From contig OX388316.1 in NCBI GenBank assembly GCA_947579605.1, forward strand, positions 15,565,290 to 15,629,289: a DNA stretch of 64,000 nt, read 5' to 3'. Position numbers and translations under genes: made by a program. Position 1 is the stretch's first letter. Each line of letters opens with the position of its first letter. The notes under the pieces were generated by a model. That model was not told the origin of the DNA. It made no database searches and saw only the letters and a list, made by a program, of their open reading frames with translations. This stretch comes from Athripsodes cinereus (Eukaryota > Arthropoda > Insecta > Trichoptera > Leptoceridae). This document shows, piece by piece, positions 47,998-59,345 of this stretch.

Positions 47998-48214
47998 ATG
48001 TTAAGGTGTTTAGGTAGTTGGTACAATGCCATAATGAAATTAAAAACAAATGTTTTTTTTACTATTTTGATTTTTATTGAGATAGAGTCTTTCATCTTTG
48101 ACAACGTCAAAAGGATTAACAATGTCCTTGTAAAACGAAAGGCGTCTCTCCCAATAAAAATCAATACAGTAAACTCCCAATAAAAAAATATTTGTTTTTA
48201 ATTACATTAATTTC
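47998..48214 (-). mobile_element. Foldback element H3, diverged
   Basis: On the minus strand two imperfect inverted arms (about 48040-48105 and 48125-48205) share aaaaacaaat, gattttattg-like words and the motif aaggacattgtt. The non-palindromic 3' part follows at 47998-48028, as reversed ggtgtttaggtag. It has the same plan as H1 and H2 but is much older. No target duplication is clear. The frames of 61 and 67 codons here are translations of the palindrome. Confidence 0.7.
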
Positions 48215-48219
48215 ATGAC

Positions 48220-49055
48220 TGCTCAATATACGACTCGCTAATGAGATGTATTTGAAGAATAGTTACCTACCCACACATTTACACGAGGTATGCAAGTATA
48301 CGAATAAAAAGAAACATTTTCTCGTCATTGAAAAAGAAAACATATTTACTTTCAGATTTACGCGTAAAAAAGAATTTATTACAATGTTGTAATAAGAAAA
48401 AAAGTATCTCAACATATTATTTTCCTACTTAGTTGTGCTATAGTCATCATCCTTGTTCCTGGCATAAATTGTTCGAAAATGGTTCCGCCTACATTTAAAT
48501 TTACTCACAATAATATCTTATCTGGGAATGTTTCCAAGAGCAGCGTTATCCGAACAATGTTCTGCGTAATGTGGTTGGCATTTCTTAACGGCTACAATAA
48601 TAATACTGCCTACTTTGCCAATTGGGCGTAATCCTACCGCCGCCCATCTCAAGACGTATCTGTCAAAAATAAACAGATCTCTTTTAGTCTGTAAAATGAA
48701 ATACTTAGAAAGGAACCATATTATACTTAATAACAATAAAAACATAAGGATTTTTGTAATGAAGAAATTTTCAGAATAAAAATGAACGTTGAGTGGTTGA
48801 ATAATTACAACACGAAAATATTGGTAAAAATATTAATTATATTACTGATCTAGTCGATTAACACAACACAAACTTACTGCTTGTCATGAGGATTTTTGGT
48901 GGTGTATTTGAGTTTATTACAAACAAAGATACCTACCTACCTAAATTTGAAAAAAATCTATGCATTTAAATTTTGTACTGATCACTGAATTTGGCATTAA
49001 AAAATCACTTTTCACAAAAAGGTTATAACTAGGTAGGTATTTAATTTGTTTATGT
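48220..49055. other. AT-rich stretch with one GC-richer open patch
   Basis: At 48518-48680 the minus strand is open through YVLRWAAVGLRPIGKVGSII, then KKCQPHYAEHCSDNAALGN, before a stop. The composition stands out from the AT-rich flank and may be retroelement debris. I do not recognise the family. The rest holds nothing. Confidence 0.35.
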
Positions 49056-49061
49056 AGGTAG

Positions 49062-49178
49062 CTCTTTTTTTTTTAACGCGGCGGCAGAATTGCCATCCAC
49101 ACTTCTCAGCATTGTACAACCAGATAAGTCTCCATATGATCAGTCATGATCACACAAAAACTTAACAGTCTAATGCCG
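49062..49178 (-). mobile_element. Possible poly(A)-tailed retroposon end
   Basis: On the minus strand a moderately GC-rich segment ends tgccgccgcgtt, followed at once by a run of ten A. This is the form of a reverse-transcribed 3' end. No second copy and no target duplication were found in the window, so the identity is uncertain. Confidence 0.4.
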
Positions 49179-49660
49179 GGAAAAATTCACCTATCCAGAT
49201 ATAATTATATATAGGTATATATTATTTATACAATTACTCGTGTATTTTTTTTATTAGAACAACCTCTTGTAAACAATAAAATAATGGTGGCATAGTAATT
49301 CGTAAAATATGTACAAAACATTTTTTTTTTATTCCAGTTACAATCCATTAAATCTAGTAATATTATGGAAAACATTATATTATACTTTCATCAAAAATAA
49401 GTATTTAGGTTTGATCCCTCGTCCACAAGGTACCTACATAGGTACCAAACCAATAATTCTTATTACATTTCATAAAATATCAGGTAAGTGGGTATATTTT
49501 ATTGCAAACATTCAAAGAATCCATTATTTATATGAAAACTCACCCTGTTTTCTTAGTATTAAAGTAGCAAACAAAGGTACAATAAAATAATATCGTAAGA
49601 ATTTAGTTTATGTTGTTGCTTCCCAAATAAAATGTGTATCCAGACTAACGTGATTTTTTA

Positions 49661-49735
49661 CGAACATTTGCCTTTTACAGGACACACTAAAACGTAACGA
49701 AAAGAGTGGGTGACCTATTAATTGTCGAAGACTCT
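49661..49735 (-). mobile_element. SINE-A 5' fragment, antisense
   Basis: The reverse complement reads aataggtcacccactctttt, then gtgtgtcctgtaaaaggc, then aaatgttcg. These match the ggtctcccactcttctgcgt, gagtgtcctgtaaaaggc and ggtgttcg blocks of SINE-A. The 3' half is missing. Confidence 0.7.
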
Positions 49736-49739
49736 CGAA

Positions 49740-50512
49740 TATTATCCTTTCTTAAAAAAAATGTCTGATTAAATTGTCTATCTGCTCGTTTTTGTAGTTT
49801 GTCTATAATTTTTTTCAATGTTAAATGTCAATTGTTTAAAAATAAATTGGGTAAGAAGAACAAGTTATTATTGATTGGTACTCACTAGTATATTTTCTTT
49901 CAAGTTTTTATTTGTTGGTCGGCAAGTCTGGATACACACTGTAGTTATAATTTTGTTTTCTTATCCGTACGAGAAATACAATATTTTTTTTATTATCATA
50001 AAATGATTTTTATTACCTGGCAACACGTATAAAAGACTTATTAAATCTTTAACAATATCGTCTTACGTAAGCTTCTGACAGATGTACAGATTTTGATAAA
50101 GCCAAAATTGTACATTTTTATGTTTTAATATCTTTGTTGTGTGATGGTAAGCGTATAAAATATTTTATTAGCGAGAAGATATGAATCTATGAAAGAGATT
50201 AGAAATATCATAGATGAAACTTGTACATACTGTTAGACAAAATATTATTATTACATTACACATCATTATAAAATATATTTTTATTGCAATGTTATTATGA
50301 ACATTACAAACGTTTAACTGGTATTTCAAAGGTTTTATCGAGTGAAGTAAATGATTAATTCCGATACAATCCATTTGTCTCTTCTCAAATTGATAAAGGC
50401 AAATTTTATTATTCTCTAATAACTGTCTTCTCCCTGACGATTTTATTACATTTAAAGACTGTTTTTGGCACAAATCATCCTTGTAGGATTCTATGCCATA
50501 AGTGAAGAAAAA
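49740..50512. other. AT-rich stretch, chance frame only
   Basis: The 127-codon ATG frame on the minus strand (50168-50551) begins inside the H5 repeat fragment and has no motif. It is not treated as a gene. Confidence 0.5.
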
Positions 50513-50516
50513 AAAA

Positions 50517-50590
50517 TGAATTGTGTCGGTGCACACATAGGAGAATTCCATATTTAGGTAAATTGAAACAAGTGTTTTAATTTACCTAAT
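50517..50590 (-). mobile_element. Foldback family fragment H5
   Basis: The reverse complement gives aaaacacttgttt, then atatggaattctcc, then tgcaccgacacaattcat. This is the order found at 7747-7810 of H1. A local palindrome taggtaaatt/aatttaccta lies at 50555-50588. It is diverged and partial. Confidence 0.6.
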
Positions 50591-50594
50591 GAAG

Positions 50595-51465
50595 AAAATT
50601 GATTATGTATTTAAGTATTTATTAGGTATTAGGTAAATGGGTATTTTAAATTGTATTGCACACATAATTACCAAAAGAGTTAAGAACAAATCAATCTATC
50701 TATGGGTTAGGCAAAGAGGACAAAAAGTCAATGTGTTGCACTACTTTCGCTTCCTATGCCTACATGCTGTTTTTCATACATGCACATCGATGTCTTTATT
50801 CAGACCGTCACAAAACTTATCTCATTTATTTTAATAGATATTTTTATTTTCTTATATACGAGATAAAATAATAGTATTTGACGTCATTAGTTCTTTTCTT
50901 TCTTGTGTATTGTTCAGTAAAGTATGTCATAACAAATGAAAATTGTGAAATGCGAAACAAAACTTCAAGAATAGTGGAAAATGTATACAGGCATACTAAA
51001 CCTGAATGTAGTTCTAGTACGGTATGTATGTATGTAAGTGTATAGAATAAGTTGTGTTTATTTTATTTTCCACTTTGTGCAAACGTTTTATATTTCCGTG
51101 AAAGATGAAAAGTGGAAAAGAAATGCGCTTAAAAGTCTAAAGTTTAAAAAGAAAACGAACACAAAGTGTCAAAGGAAATAAAAAATATATGTACACTATA
51201 ACCAAGTCGGATAGAATTGGACAAGATGAACAAATAAGATCTGCAACGGTAAGTTGACAGAAGAAGTGGATATTTTTAGTTTTAACAAACTTTTGTTTAG
51301 TTTTTTGTTGACAGTTTTTCTTACTTATTCCGCCTTGGAGTTGAACAAGTTATCAACACTTGTACTCACAACCGTGGACTCAATTATATTCCAATTTTTA
51401 AGTTTGGCTAAGTAATAACTCACTCACAAAAAATGTTAGTATATTTCCGGCTTTATATCTTGCTA
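50595..51465. other. AT-rich stretch, nothing recognised
   Basis: The frame at 50637-50834 shows no motif and no repeats were seen. Confidence 0.45.
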
Positions 51466-51468
51466 AAA

Positions 51469-51671
51469 TTTTTTTTTTTTTTTTTTATTTTTTTTTTTTT
51501 AAAAGATATATCTGGGTTTTTGATATAAACCCAAATACAACCTTATACACCTTTCACAGTAAGCTACTAAAAGCTTGTGTCGTGAAAGGGGAGTTTGCCG
51601 GCACCTGGTATCGAACCACGGACCCCATGTTCACGAGGCCGAGACTCTACCTCCAGGCTACCGACGAACTC
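51469..51671 (-). mobile_element. tRNA-derived SINE with poly(A) tail (SINE-1)
   Basis: On the minus strand it begins gagttcgtcggtagcctgg. An A-box-like tagcctggagg lies at 51650-51660 and a B-box ggttcgatacc at 51607-51617. It continues through gccggcaaactcccc and a body with aaggttgtatttgggttt, and ends in a 30-base A-rich tail (51469-51500). Head, body and tail are all present over about 200 bp. Two more copies lie at 59346-59677. No target duplication could be recognised beside the tail. Confidence 0.85.
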
Positions 51672-51674
51672 AAT

Positions 51675-53120
51675 AGTGAGCATAGAACAATAATATTAAC
51701 ATAATATATATTAAAAGACTACCTTGTGTAACAATTTTTCCATAGATGAAAAATAAACATTAAAAAATTGTTGTATATTGAGACGGAACACCATAGAGTA
51801 ATTGTTTTATAAGTAAGTCTTTAAAATGAATAGAGAGGACTGTATATTTATGTACACTAGACATGACTTGTAAGCCAGACTTAAAAATGTCTTTTTGTTA
51901 GTACGGATGAAAGAGTGCATTGTGTTTTCTTTTTTTAAGACTGGTGATGGTCCTATTTTGTAGTTTGTGGACTTTTTACAAAGTTTCGTTTATAGTCTTA
52001 AAGTTTCATGAAGCATCGCAATACTTTTCAATTTATTTTGATATAAAAATCACGTAAAAACCAATTTGCTAGAATCGTTTTAAGACGTCGACTAAATTGA
52101 CAGTGATATTTAATTCATAAAATCCAAGCTGTTGAGTTTTTCATGTAGAAAGGTAGTACCTAAGCGTCTTCTAGACAAGAACGCTACTAAATCTTGTCTG
52201 GGTTACAAAAACCAACAAGGCATCTCGTTTAGAAAGTGAAAAAGATGTCCGAACGCTTGCAGAAAAAGATCACTTAATCCAGCCAGCCTAGAGCTAATTC
52301 ATAAGCGTTTGTGACACTTATTCTCGCGATTGGATTTTGCACAATGTTGCATTGTATAAATATGGTTCTCCAAACTAGATGCCTGATCATTCCTGTCATC
52401 TTCTCGTTGTATCCAAATCGAATTGAACAAACAAAAAAATACATGCAATACAAGCATTTTCCTTTTCTTCTTTTCTAATTATTTTGGGTCCCACTTTGCA
52501 CAAAAGCCTTTGCCATAATTCTCCTTGGTTCTGGACATACTTCATACACTTCCTGTTAGTGAACTTCTTATTATCATCCGACTATCTTGCTTTTATTATC
52601 TCCCGCTGCTTTTGTTTAATGTATACCTATCTATAAAATCCAATAAAAAAATTGCGTGTGAAAGAAACAATGAGCACAAAATCGTTAACAATATCATTTA
52701 TGGCTAAACTTAAACGCGATCGAATCAAAACACACCTAGTTTTTCATCTACATACGTTAACTATCCCACCCACATTTATTCCTGAATTCATCGTCATTAT
52801 CACCAAGTCATTTATTTTAATCGCAACACTATTCTTCAGTCGTAGTAATATTATTTGATAGCTGCTGCTGGTTCAATCAAAACGGAAATAACTTTTATTC
52901 TGCGGTGGTGAAGCTTTTAGACATCTTATCGTTTTGTTGAATACACCGGAAAATACATTAAAAGCTCTCGTACAATAACTACAACTGCTGCTTCTACTAT
53001 TCCATAGACTATTATTAGTGAATTCTCTAAAATCTTGAGAAGTTTATATGATTTAAAAATCATTTTTACACATTTTGTACAGTAAAAGTTGGTTTGAAAG
53101 ATTCTGTTTCGTTGTTTTCC
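51675..53120. other. AT-rich stretch, nothing recognised
   Basis: Several short frames (52525-52707, 52652-52858) have no motif. No element was recognised. Confidence 0.45.
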
Positions 53121-53127
53121 CGGTTAA

Positions 53128-53385
53128 TAATAGGTCCTCCATGTGTTTTTTGTAAGTTTTTGAGTATCCTGTACATGTATAACAGGTTTTTGTAAAACAT
53201 TACGTACAAGATATGTAGCATCTTAAATTTAGTAGTAATTAATAAGGTGGCAAACCTTTCCCGAATAGACATTCGGGATTTTTTTATTTACACAGGAGGA
53301 CCACTTCCATAAGATTTAGACATAATATGTTGTGAGTATAATATAAGCTATCTTACTTGTGGGAGATATCGTGAGAGTATGAATA
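53128..53385 (+). mobile_element. SINE-A copy, old and diverged
   Basis: The blocks aataggtcctcc, gtaagtttttgagtatcctg, tagcatcttaaattta and aaggtggcaaacc are followed by gacattcgggatt. After ggaggaccact it has cttgtgggagatatcgtgag. They follow SINE-A from end to end, with one block locally rearranged (cattcgggat replaces the usual orientation). Confidence 0.6.
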
Positions 53386-53389
53386 AATG

Positions 53390-53955
53390 AATAGGTAATA
53401 TTTACTTTTTTGTTCTGATTATTGTGTTGAGTCTGGACATTGTTTTTAATTGTATAATAAAATTTCATAAAAAACTTTATTGTATTAGAAATGTAGATAT
53501 TCATTTACTTTTATAAATAAAATAAACATTTCAACAAACATAATCATTGAGCCATCAAAACAAAGCCTTAACAAGAAAGAAAACTATTTTAAAGACGCGT
53601 GGAATTCCATTTCAGTCCATTAAAATCAAAGATGATTCTCTTTCTCACAGAATAAAAGATATTGTTATTTTTATTTTCTTTTCTCCGTTACAGATATCTA
53701 TAGAACAATACAATACTTATCTAATTTCTTGTTTGCAACACTCCCATTCCGACAAAACCTTGATAAAGTTTACCACATTAACCACCTAATTTTATCTATC
53801 TCTATCAAGTTTTACAAATAAAGCCAAAACATTAACTTTACCAAATCTTTGTTTTCTTTTTCTCCTCATTGCTTAGTAAAGTCGGTAGATAGCTACATAC
53901 TAATGATAACACAGGGAAACATTTACTTTGACAATTTATGTATTTTTCTTCAATA
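53390..53955. other. AT-rich stretch, nothing recognised
   Basis: Short chance frames only. No repeats were recognised. Confidence 0.45.
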
Positions 53956-53961
53956 CTGTTG

Positions 53962-54237
53962 ACTTTAATATTGTGCCGTGGAGCACCCGGTAATAAATTA
54001 GTCTCGCACTCTTTTCTGTAAGTTTTCGAGTGTCCTGTGAAAAGCAGGTGTTTGAAAAAATAAAGCTATTTTACATCGCTAATTCAACGATGAGGTTTGC
54101 CACCCATCCTGATGTTTTAAATATTTACTGGCACAGAGAAGACAGCCTGCGTGTTTATTGCATGCAGCTAGTCTGCTGGCTACCCCACTGGTGGGAATGC
54201 CGTGATAGTGAATTTGTAGTAGTAGTACTTTAATATT
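53962..54237 (+). mobile_element. SINE-A copy with 11-bp target duplications
   Basis: The element at 53973-54226 is flanked by actttaatatt at 53962-53972 and 54227-54237. It starts gtgccgtggagcacccgg and carries all SINE-A blocks. It ends in a tail of tagtag units (54216-54226). The 5' end lies within a few bases of those at 18371 and 39384, supporting a full-length short element. It is more diverged than those two. The 67-codon frame here is not a gene. Confidence 0.85.
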
Positions 54238-54239
54238 TT

Positions 54240-55245
54240 TGATTAATTTTGCATATTGAATCCATTAGTACAATCCAGTTCACTGTACAAAATCTAATTT
54301 TTCAGATATTGCACTAGGCTGAAATTATATATTGACTTTTCCATTTGTCAATCAAAGGCACTCATATCGGACAAAATAATAAAAAAATAACTATTCAATA
54401 CTAAACATCGTTACAGGTATGAGTACTTAATTATATGCATTTGAGATTTTCCAAGAGATTCTGAAAGTGAGAAGGCTGCGATTAAAATGACAAAAACTCT
54501 ATTTCTTAGACATGATCTGATGTGAAAAAATTCATCTTAAAATTCATTTTAAATGATAAAATATTTGTAGAGTACATTGGTATTATTTGAAAATGATTTA
54601 CTCTAAGAGGATACGATTTTGCATTGGAAATACATTGACTTTATAAGACAAAAACAAAGTTTTTATTTATACATAAAGAATTTATTTACAATGTTTCCTC
54701 AGTTTTCTTTTATCTATTTGATAAAATTGTTGTTTATTAGAGTCAGCATAGCGACTGTGAAAAATAAATAAGCACAAAAAAAGAGCTTAGTTTTTATGTA
54801 GCAGGTAATATGAAATGTTATAAGTATGTAAATCTTTATTTGAATTATTTTAGATATAGTATAGCATAATTTAGAAAACTATTGATAAAATAAAGTTGAA
54901 AAGTAATTCAAATCCCAGCATTGACCTCAATTTCGTGATAAAATATATATTTTCAACGCAGTTTAGTCGCTTGACTCCTAATATGATATTTTCATTCGTG
55001 TAGAGTTTTAGTGAATTTTTTTTGTAATAAAAAATAAATTAATCTACTATGTTATTGCACCTTTGTAAACGGAAACAAACAGCTTTTTTATGAAAGTCAT
55101 AGAGTTCAACAAGCACGCCCGTTGATCTCTGATACATCTGCTGGTTACCCTAAAAATAGAAAATGTCTCCAATGTAGGTATTTTGTCAAAAATCATTTAA
55201 CTATGTAGGTATTTTGTTAAAATTGTTAATGATATTTTATTTTTT
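54240..55245. other. AT-rich stretch, nothing recognised
   Basis: A possible scrap of the SINE-A 3' end (gatctctgatacatctgctg, then gttaccc) lies at 55122-55152. Otherwise nothing. Confidence 0.4.
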
Positions 55246-55250
55246 GAATA

Positions 55251-55505
55251 GTGCATCCTATGGAGACCCCCGTTATAGAATAGGCCTCCTTATCTGCGTT
55301 TTCGAGTAGGTATCCTATGAAAGGCAGTTATTCGTACCACATAACGTTGTAAGACATTTATCATCTTCAGTTCAGTGATAAGATATGCTACCCATCTTGT
55401 ATTTTTACTTTTATTGGAACGGAGCAGACAACTTGAACGTTTATTACAAGCAGTTGGTTTGCTGGCTACCCTATTTTCGGGAGATTGATGGATGGATAGT
55501 GCTGG
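55251..55505 (+). mobile_element. SINE-A copy, diverged subtype
   Basis: It carries the blocks gcatcctatggagacc, aataggcctcc, tcgagtaggtatcctatg, aaaggcag, gtaagacatttatcatct, tcagtgataagatatgc and tacccatc. The 3' half adds attggaacggagcagac, attacaagcagttgg and ctggctaccct. It ends in gatggatgga where others have tatag units. It shares cagttcagtgataag with the copy at 28611, so these two may form a subfamily. Confidence 0.7.
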
Positions 55506-55509
55506 CTAT

Positions 55510-56515
55510 TATATAACTGTCATATATTTTGTCATAAATTTATTTTCAATTTACAAAATTATGATAGGCATAGGTATATAAAATAAATGAAAGTCATAAA
55601 ATGTAATAGAATATTGGGTAATAGAGACAAGGTTCAATTTGAGCTTAAACAATAATTTACCAAACTCAATTTCCATAGTATAATTTTATCTGTTTGTTAC
55701 TTGGAAAATGAAGTAAATAATCGTTAACTTTGATGGCGTACAAAAAAGCAATCTCATCCCGAGATTCGCCTCCTTGGTTAGCCGTTAGCTCACTAGACTT
55801 TCGTATAAAACTAATCCCGACAATAAATTCAGTAATCGAGCTTGCCTGCGGAGAAACTTTCAAATGAGATCACTAAATTTAGCCTCAGATAACACCAACT
55901 TACTTACTCAGAGGGAAAGAATACATAATATATACCTACACACCCTTTCTTTCTTCCATTATTTCTTCTTCCTTCTATTTTTTATTCTATCTCCTTCTTT
56001 GCCTTAAGCGTGAATCCTCATATAATTACAAGTAGTACCTAGTCAGGTCACTTCGTGTAATGTTTCCTTAAACAATTAAAAGAATTAGTGAATTGTAAGA
56101 CTAAGATGACTTGATTGTGAACTTCTAAGGGATTTTTCCTTTCTGTGTAATTTCATTACTAACCACCCTGTAGAAATTTCTTACTCACAATGTAAAAGAA
56201 GCTATTAATGGCCAATAAATAATTAGTTCTTTATAGGTAGTATAATTTCGATTTGGTTGTAGAAACATTACAAAAACAAGTGATGCTTTTTCTCCCGCTT
56301 GTTTACTGTAAAAGAAAATTTTAGTATTCGAAATTAAGTATGTTTTTATTTCAAACTCTATGTTAGAGGCATAGATTAGATTAAAACTTAAAACCATTTA
56401 TCTATGTTCAGTACCATAGTCATCCAAAAAAATCACGTCATAGTTTTACTATACAAACACAAAATTATTGTCAAAGGTAACATGCATTAATCAAATGATA
56501 TAACGAAGAATTTAC
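55510..56515. other. AT-rich stretch, nothing recognised
   Basis: A CTTTCTT-type pyrimidine tract occurs near 55945-56000. The minus frames at 55666-55863 and 56185-56397 have no motif. Confidence 0.45.
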
Positions 56516-56522
56516 TCTAGTT

Positions 56523-56680
56523 TACTATACCATCACGGCACATCCCACAAGTGGGGCAGCCAGCAGATCAGCTGCATGTAAGAAACATGCAAACCGTCCT
56601 CCTCGTGCCAATACAAAATCAAGACATTCGGGATGGGTGGCAAACCTCATCGCCGTGGCAAACCTCATCGCCGTTTTAGT
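56523..56680 (-). mobile_element. SINE-A 3' half, antisense, with an 18-bp internal duplication
   Basis: The reverse complement is very close to the reference: ttggcacgagg, gtttgcatgtttcttacatg, cagctgatctgctggctg, ccccacttgtgggatgtgcc and gtgatggtatag. The block tggcaaacctcatcgccg occurs twice in tandem at about 56638-56673. The 5' half is missing and no target duplication was found. Confidence 0.8.
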
Positions 56681-56684
56681 TTTA

Positions 56685-57365
56685 CCACTCTAGTTTTACC
56701 ACTGAAATATATATGCCTAACGTCACAATACCTACAGCATTTCAAAAATGTTAGGATCTTAACCAAAAATAATAAAGACATAAACCTGCAGTAATGACGG
56801 CTAATGGTTGATGGTTAATTTATGTTGCACGCGTGACTTAAATGCTCCCTCACAAAAAATAGGTATAACTAATACTACAGCGTTTGTAGTACAGTATTAC
56901 TTCAACAATGCAACCCTAAACATTCACCCATCCTCTATAAATTGCTTTCCAAATATTATCAAGAAATCTACACGTTACTATAAATGATGAAACGCTAGAA
57001 AATTTTAGAATGGTATAATAAAAATCGAAAAAAAATCTCTCGAATATCAAATAGTTACTCTGATACATTTGTACATACTAAAAGTGTAATAGTGATAACC
57101 TCACCACTAAATATCATCTCAATATTTTATATTCAATATTGTTTTGTTAACTTTATTTTATTCTAATGATGTGCAAATAGAATGAATAAATAAATAAACA
57201 TTGCCAACAAAACATTTTGTTGTTTCTTTTACTTACTTAAAATTTGCGGTATAAATCATTTTAGTCCAATAAGCTGCAACAGACAACCCTTTATCATTTT
57301 TTGACAATGAAATAATGATCTAAGTCTTCAGACATACCGTATCGTAACATCACGAATGAGAGATT
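56685..57365. other. AT-rich stretch, nothing recognised
   Basis: Nothing beyond uniform AT-rich DNA before the SINE-A and LINE cluster at 57.4 kb. Confidence 0.45.
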
Positions 57366-57371
57366 CAACAG

Positions 57372-57447
57372 CTAAAATTCGGCGTTGAGGTATGCTACTC
57401 ATTTTTTTTATTGACATGTAGAAGACGGCTGATATGTTTAACATCTT
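57372..57447 (+). mobile_element. SINE-A middle fragment
   Basis: The blocks aaattcggcgttgaggtatg, ctactcat, attgacatgtagaagacgg and atatgttta follow the SINE-A centre. It abuts the LINE type 3 tail directly, as also at 28.46 kb. Confidence 0.55.
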
Positions 57448-57452
57448 ACAAA

Positions 57453-57771
57453 TGATGCTGTGCACCGGCGCACCCAGCAGAGACCTGTAATCTCCGTAAT
57501 ACAAGATAGACGATGGTCCTGGCTGGGACATGTTTTGAGAATGCCCAATGATAGTTGACAAAAAGAGCACTATTCTTCCGTCCACAGGGGTTCCGTAGGC
57601 CCGGGCGTCCCTTTTTCACAAAACACCGTTCCTATGACAACGATATCAGAGCGCAAGGAATGTCGTGGAAAGAGGTGACGCAATTGGCACAGAGACGCTC
57701 TGAATGAAGGAGGCTGGTTTCTGCCCTGTGCTCCCGAGAGGAGCGTTGAGGGCGATGATGATGATGACGAT
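57453..57771 (+). pseudogene. LINE type 3 ORF2 C-terminal tail
   Basis: The most informative copy of this lineage. One frame reads IQDRRWSWLGHVLRMPNDS (from 57499) before a stop. After a shift another reads RPGRPFFTKHRSYDNDIR, AQGMSWKEVTQLAQRRSE, a stop, RRLVSALCSREER, a stop. A (GAT)n tail follows at about 57753-57770. RRW-WLGHVLRMP, RPGRP and SWKEV-LAQ-R-E-RRLVSALC are successive blocks of a LINE ORF2 C-terminus. The TGA after RRSE stands where a tryptophan codon is expected. Frameshifts and stops inactivate it. Confidence 0.85.
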
Positions 57772-57779
57772 TAGTCTGC

Positions 57780-59285
57780 TAACTACATCACTTATCCGAG
57801 ACGCAAATAAACAACTGCAGACGATTTCTAATTTTCACAGTAACATGAAAAGAATGCTCACAATATAATCCTAGAATTGTGTCTTTATACTTTTTATTGT
57901 TAAACTTATGTATAGTTTTTATTATTATATTCCAACACGCAACTACTAACTATACCAAAGTATCCATGTATGCAAACTAAACCCATCAATCACACTATAT
58001 TATCATGCCTAGTAATATTCTTCTTCTTTATCAACTTCTGTATTCATTCTCATACCAGGTGATACTTACGTGGCTTATTTATTATTATTACTTTGTTGTT
58101 CTGAAAAAAATAAAACGCAGAGGGTTTTAAAGCAATTCTTTAAAAATTTGATGCGTTTAAATAACTTGAACACCATAAAAGTCACGCAAATGGAACTACC
58201 TGATGAAACTACAATTTGGAAAGAAGGTCTTGGTATGTATCTTATGAAAATTCAGTTATCAATTTTATACGATATTCTATTGGTTGCACGTGTCTTTCAG
58301 CCAACAAATTTTGAATATGTTTAATATTTACATGAAAAAGACCCAGGCCGTGAATTGAGAAAATAAATAAGTACCTATGCACTTCAAATGACGCCTTATA
58401 TATTAATTAGTAAGAGTCATCTCTTTATGCTGAAAAACGGAATTTCAACATTTTCTGGAAATTTTATAACAATATCATGATGTGAAGTTTAGAGAAATCC
58501 ATAAGTACTTATATATAAAATGAAAAATAACTGTGAAACTCAAAAGGTTAATTCAGTTAATTCAATATACATATATACATCTTATAAGATAGTGTTACCG
58601 TATTTTCAATACTTATAAGGATTGCAAATAATATACCGATGTATGAAATCAATAACACTTATTAATTTTTTATAAATATTCATCAACACATTCTCTTCTG
58701 AATAACATCAAGTTATATTCTTTCCACACTGTTTGGATATACGTATAAAAAATAATAACAGGTTTTCATATAATAATTTCATCCAATACATATTATGACT
58801 AAAACACAGTACTAAAGTATGATATACGTTTGTAATAAATACTTAGAAGAAGACGACTGGATATTATACGTGCATACATAAAATTATTATTAAAATGGAG
58901 ATAGTATCTACGAAGTTCCACTGCAGGGTCGTAAATTATATAATTGCTGTAATTTGCAAAGGTGCAAATAAGTACATAGCATTGCAAATTGTTTATGACA
59001 TCATAACAAGTTGAGAAATTAATATCCCCATACTTTTTAGTATCCGTTTAAAATGCAAGAGTATTTATTTTTTGTTTTTCAGCGTTTCCCATCTTGCTAG
59101 TATACCTAACTTGTTTTCTTAGATGTAGAGATATTAAAACTTAGAAGCATCTGATAATTTAATTGATAACCTTAATTTAGTGATTACCAGAAATATCTAC
59201 ATATATATATATCTATCCTCGTATGTAAAATTTTAGAAATTCATACTCAATGTTGCTGTTTGTTTTTCTCAATTAAATCAATGAA
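57780..59285. other. AT-rich stretch, no assignable gene
   Basis: A GTG-started frame at 58070-58324 contains a moderately charged segment (MELPDETTIWKEGLGMYLMK). It has no recognised family and no exon signals. The minus frame at 58799-58987 is likewise unassigned. Confidence 0.4.
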
Positions 59286-59293
59286 AAAAAAAA

Positions 59294-59322
59294 TTCCCCG
59301 TGTTTTTGCTGGTTCCGGGGAA
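59294..59322 (-). other. Stem-loop next to an A/T run
   Basis: Arms ttccccg (59294-59300) and cggggaa (59316-59322) pair perfectly. On the minus strand it begins gttccccggaaccagc, recalling gttcccctcataccagc at 17398. It therefore may be a relative of that hairpin. Confidence 0.4.
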
Positions 59323-59345
59323 CATAGTGCCTTGATTCCTACATA

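Noticed and set aside
50168..50551. 127-codon ATG frame on the minus strand
   Set aside because: The first codons lie in the H5 foldback fragment; no domain, no conservation signal and ordinary AT-rich codons follow.
51599..51671. Possible tRNA gene on the minus strand
   Set aside because: A- and B-boxes are present, but the fold is incomplete and the unit continues into a SINE body with poly(A) tail; further copies exist at 59.5 kb.
18371..56675. Regularly similar repeats as a possible CRISPR-like array
   Set aside because: The SINE-A copies are far apart, of both orientations and different ages, with target duplications. There are no regular spacers and the genome is eukaryotic in character.
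58070..58324. 84-codon frame with a charged middle
   Set aside because: It has a GTG start, no family and no transcript signals. A host exon cannot be excluded but is not supported.
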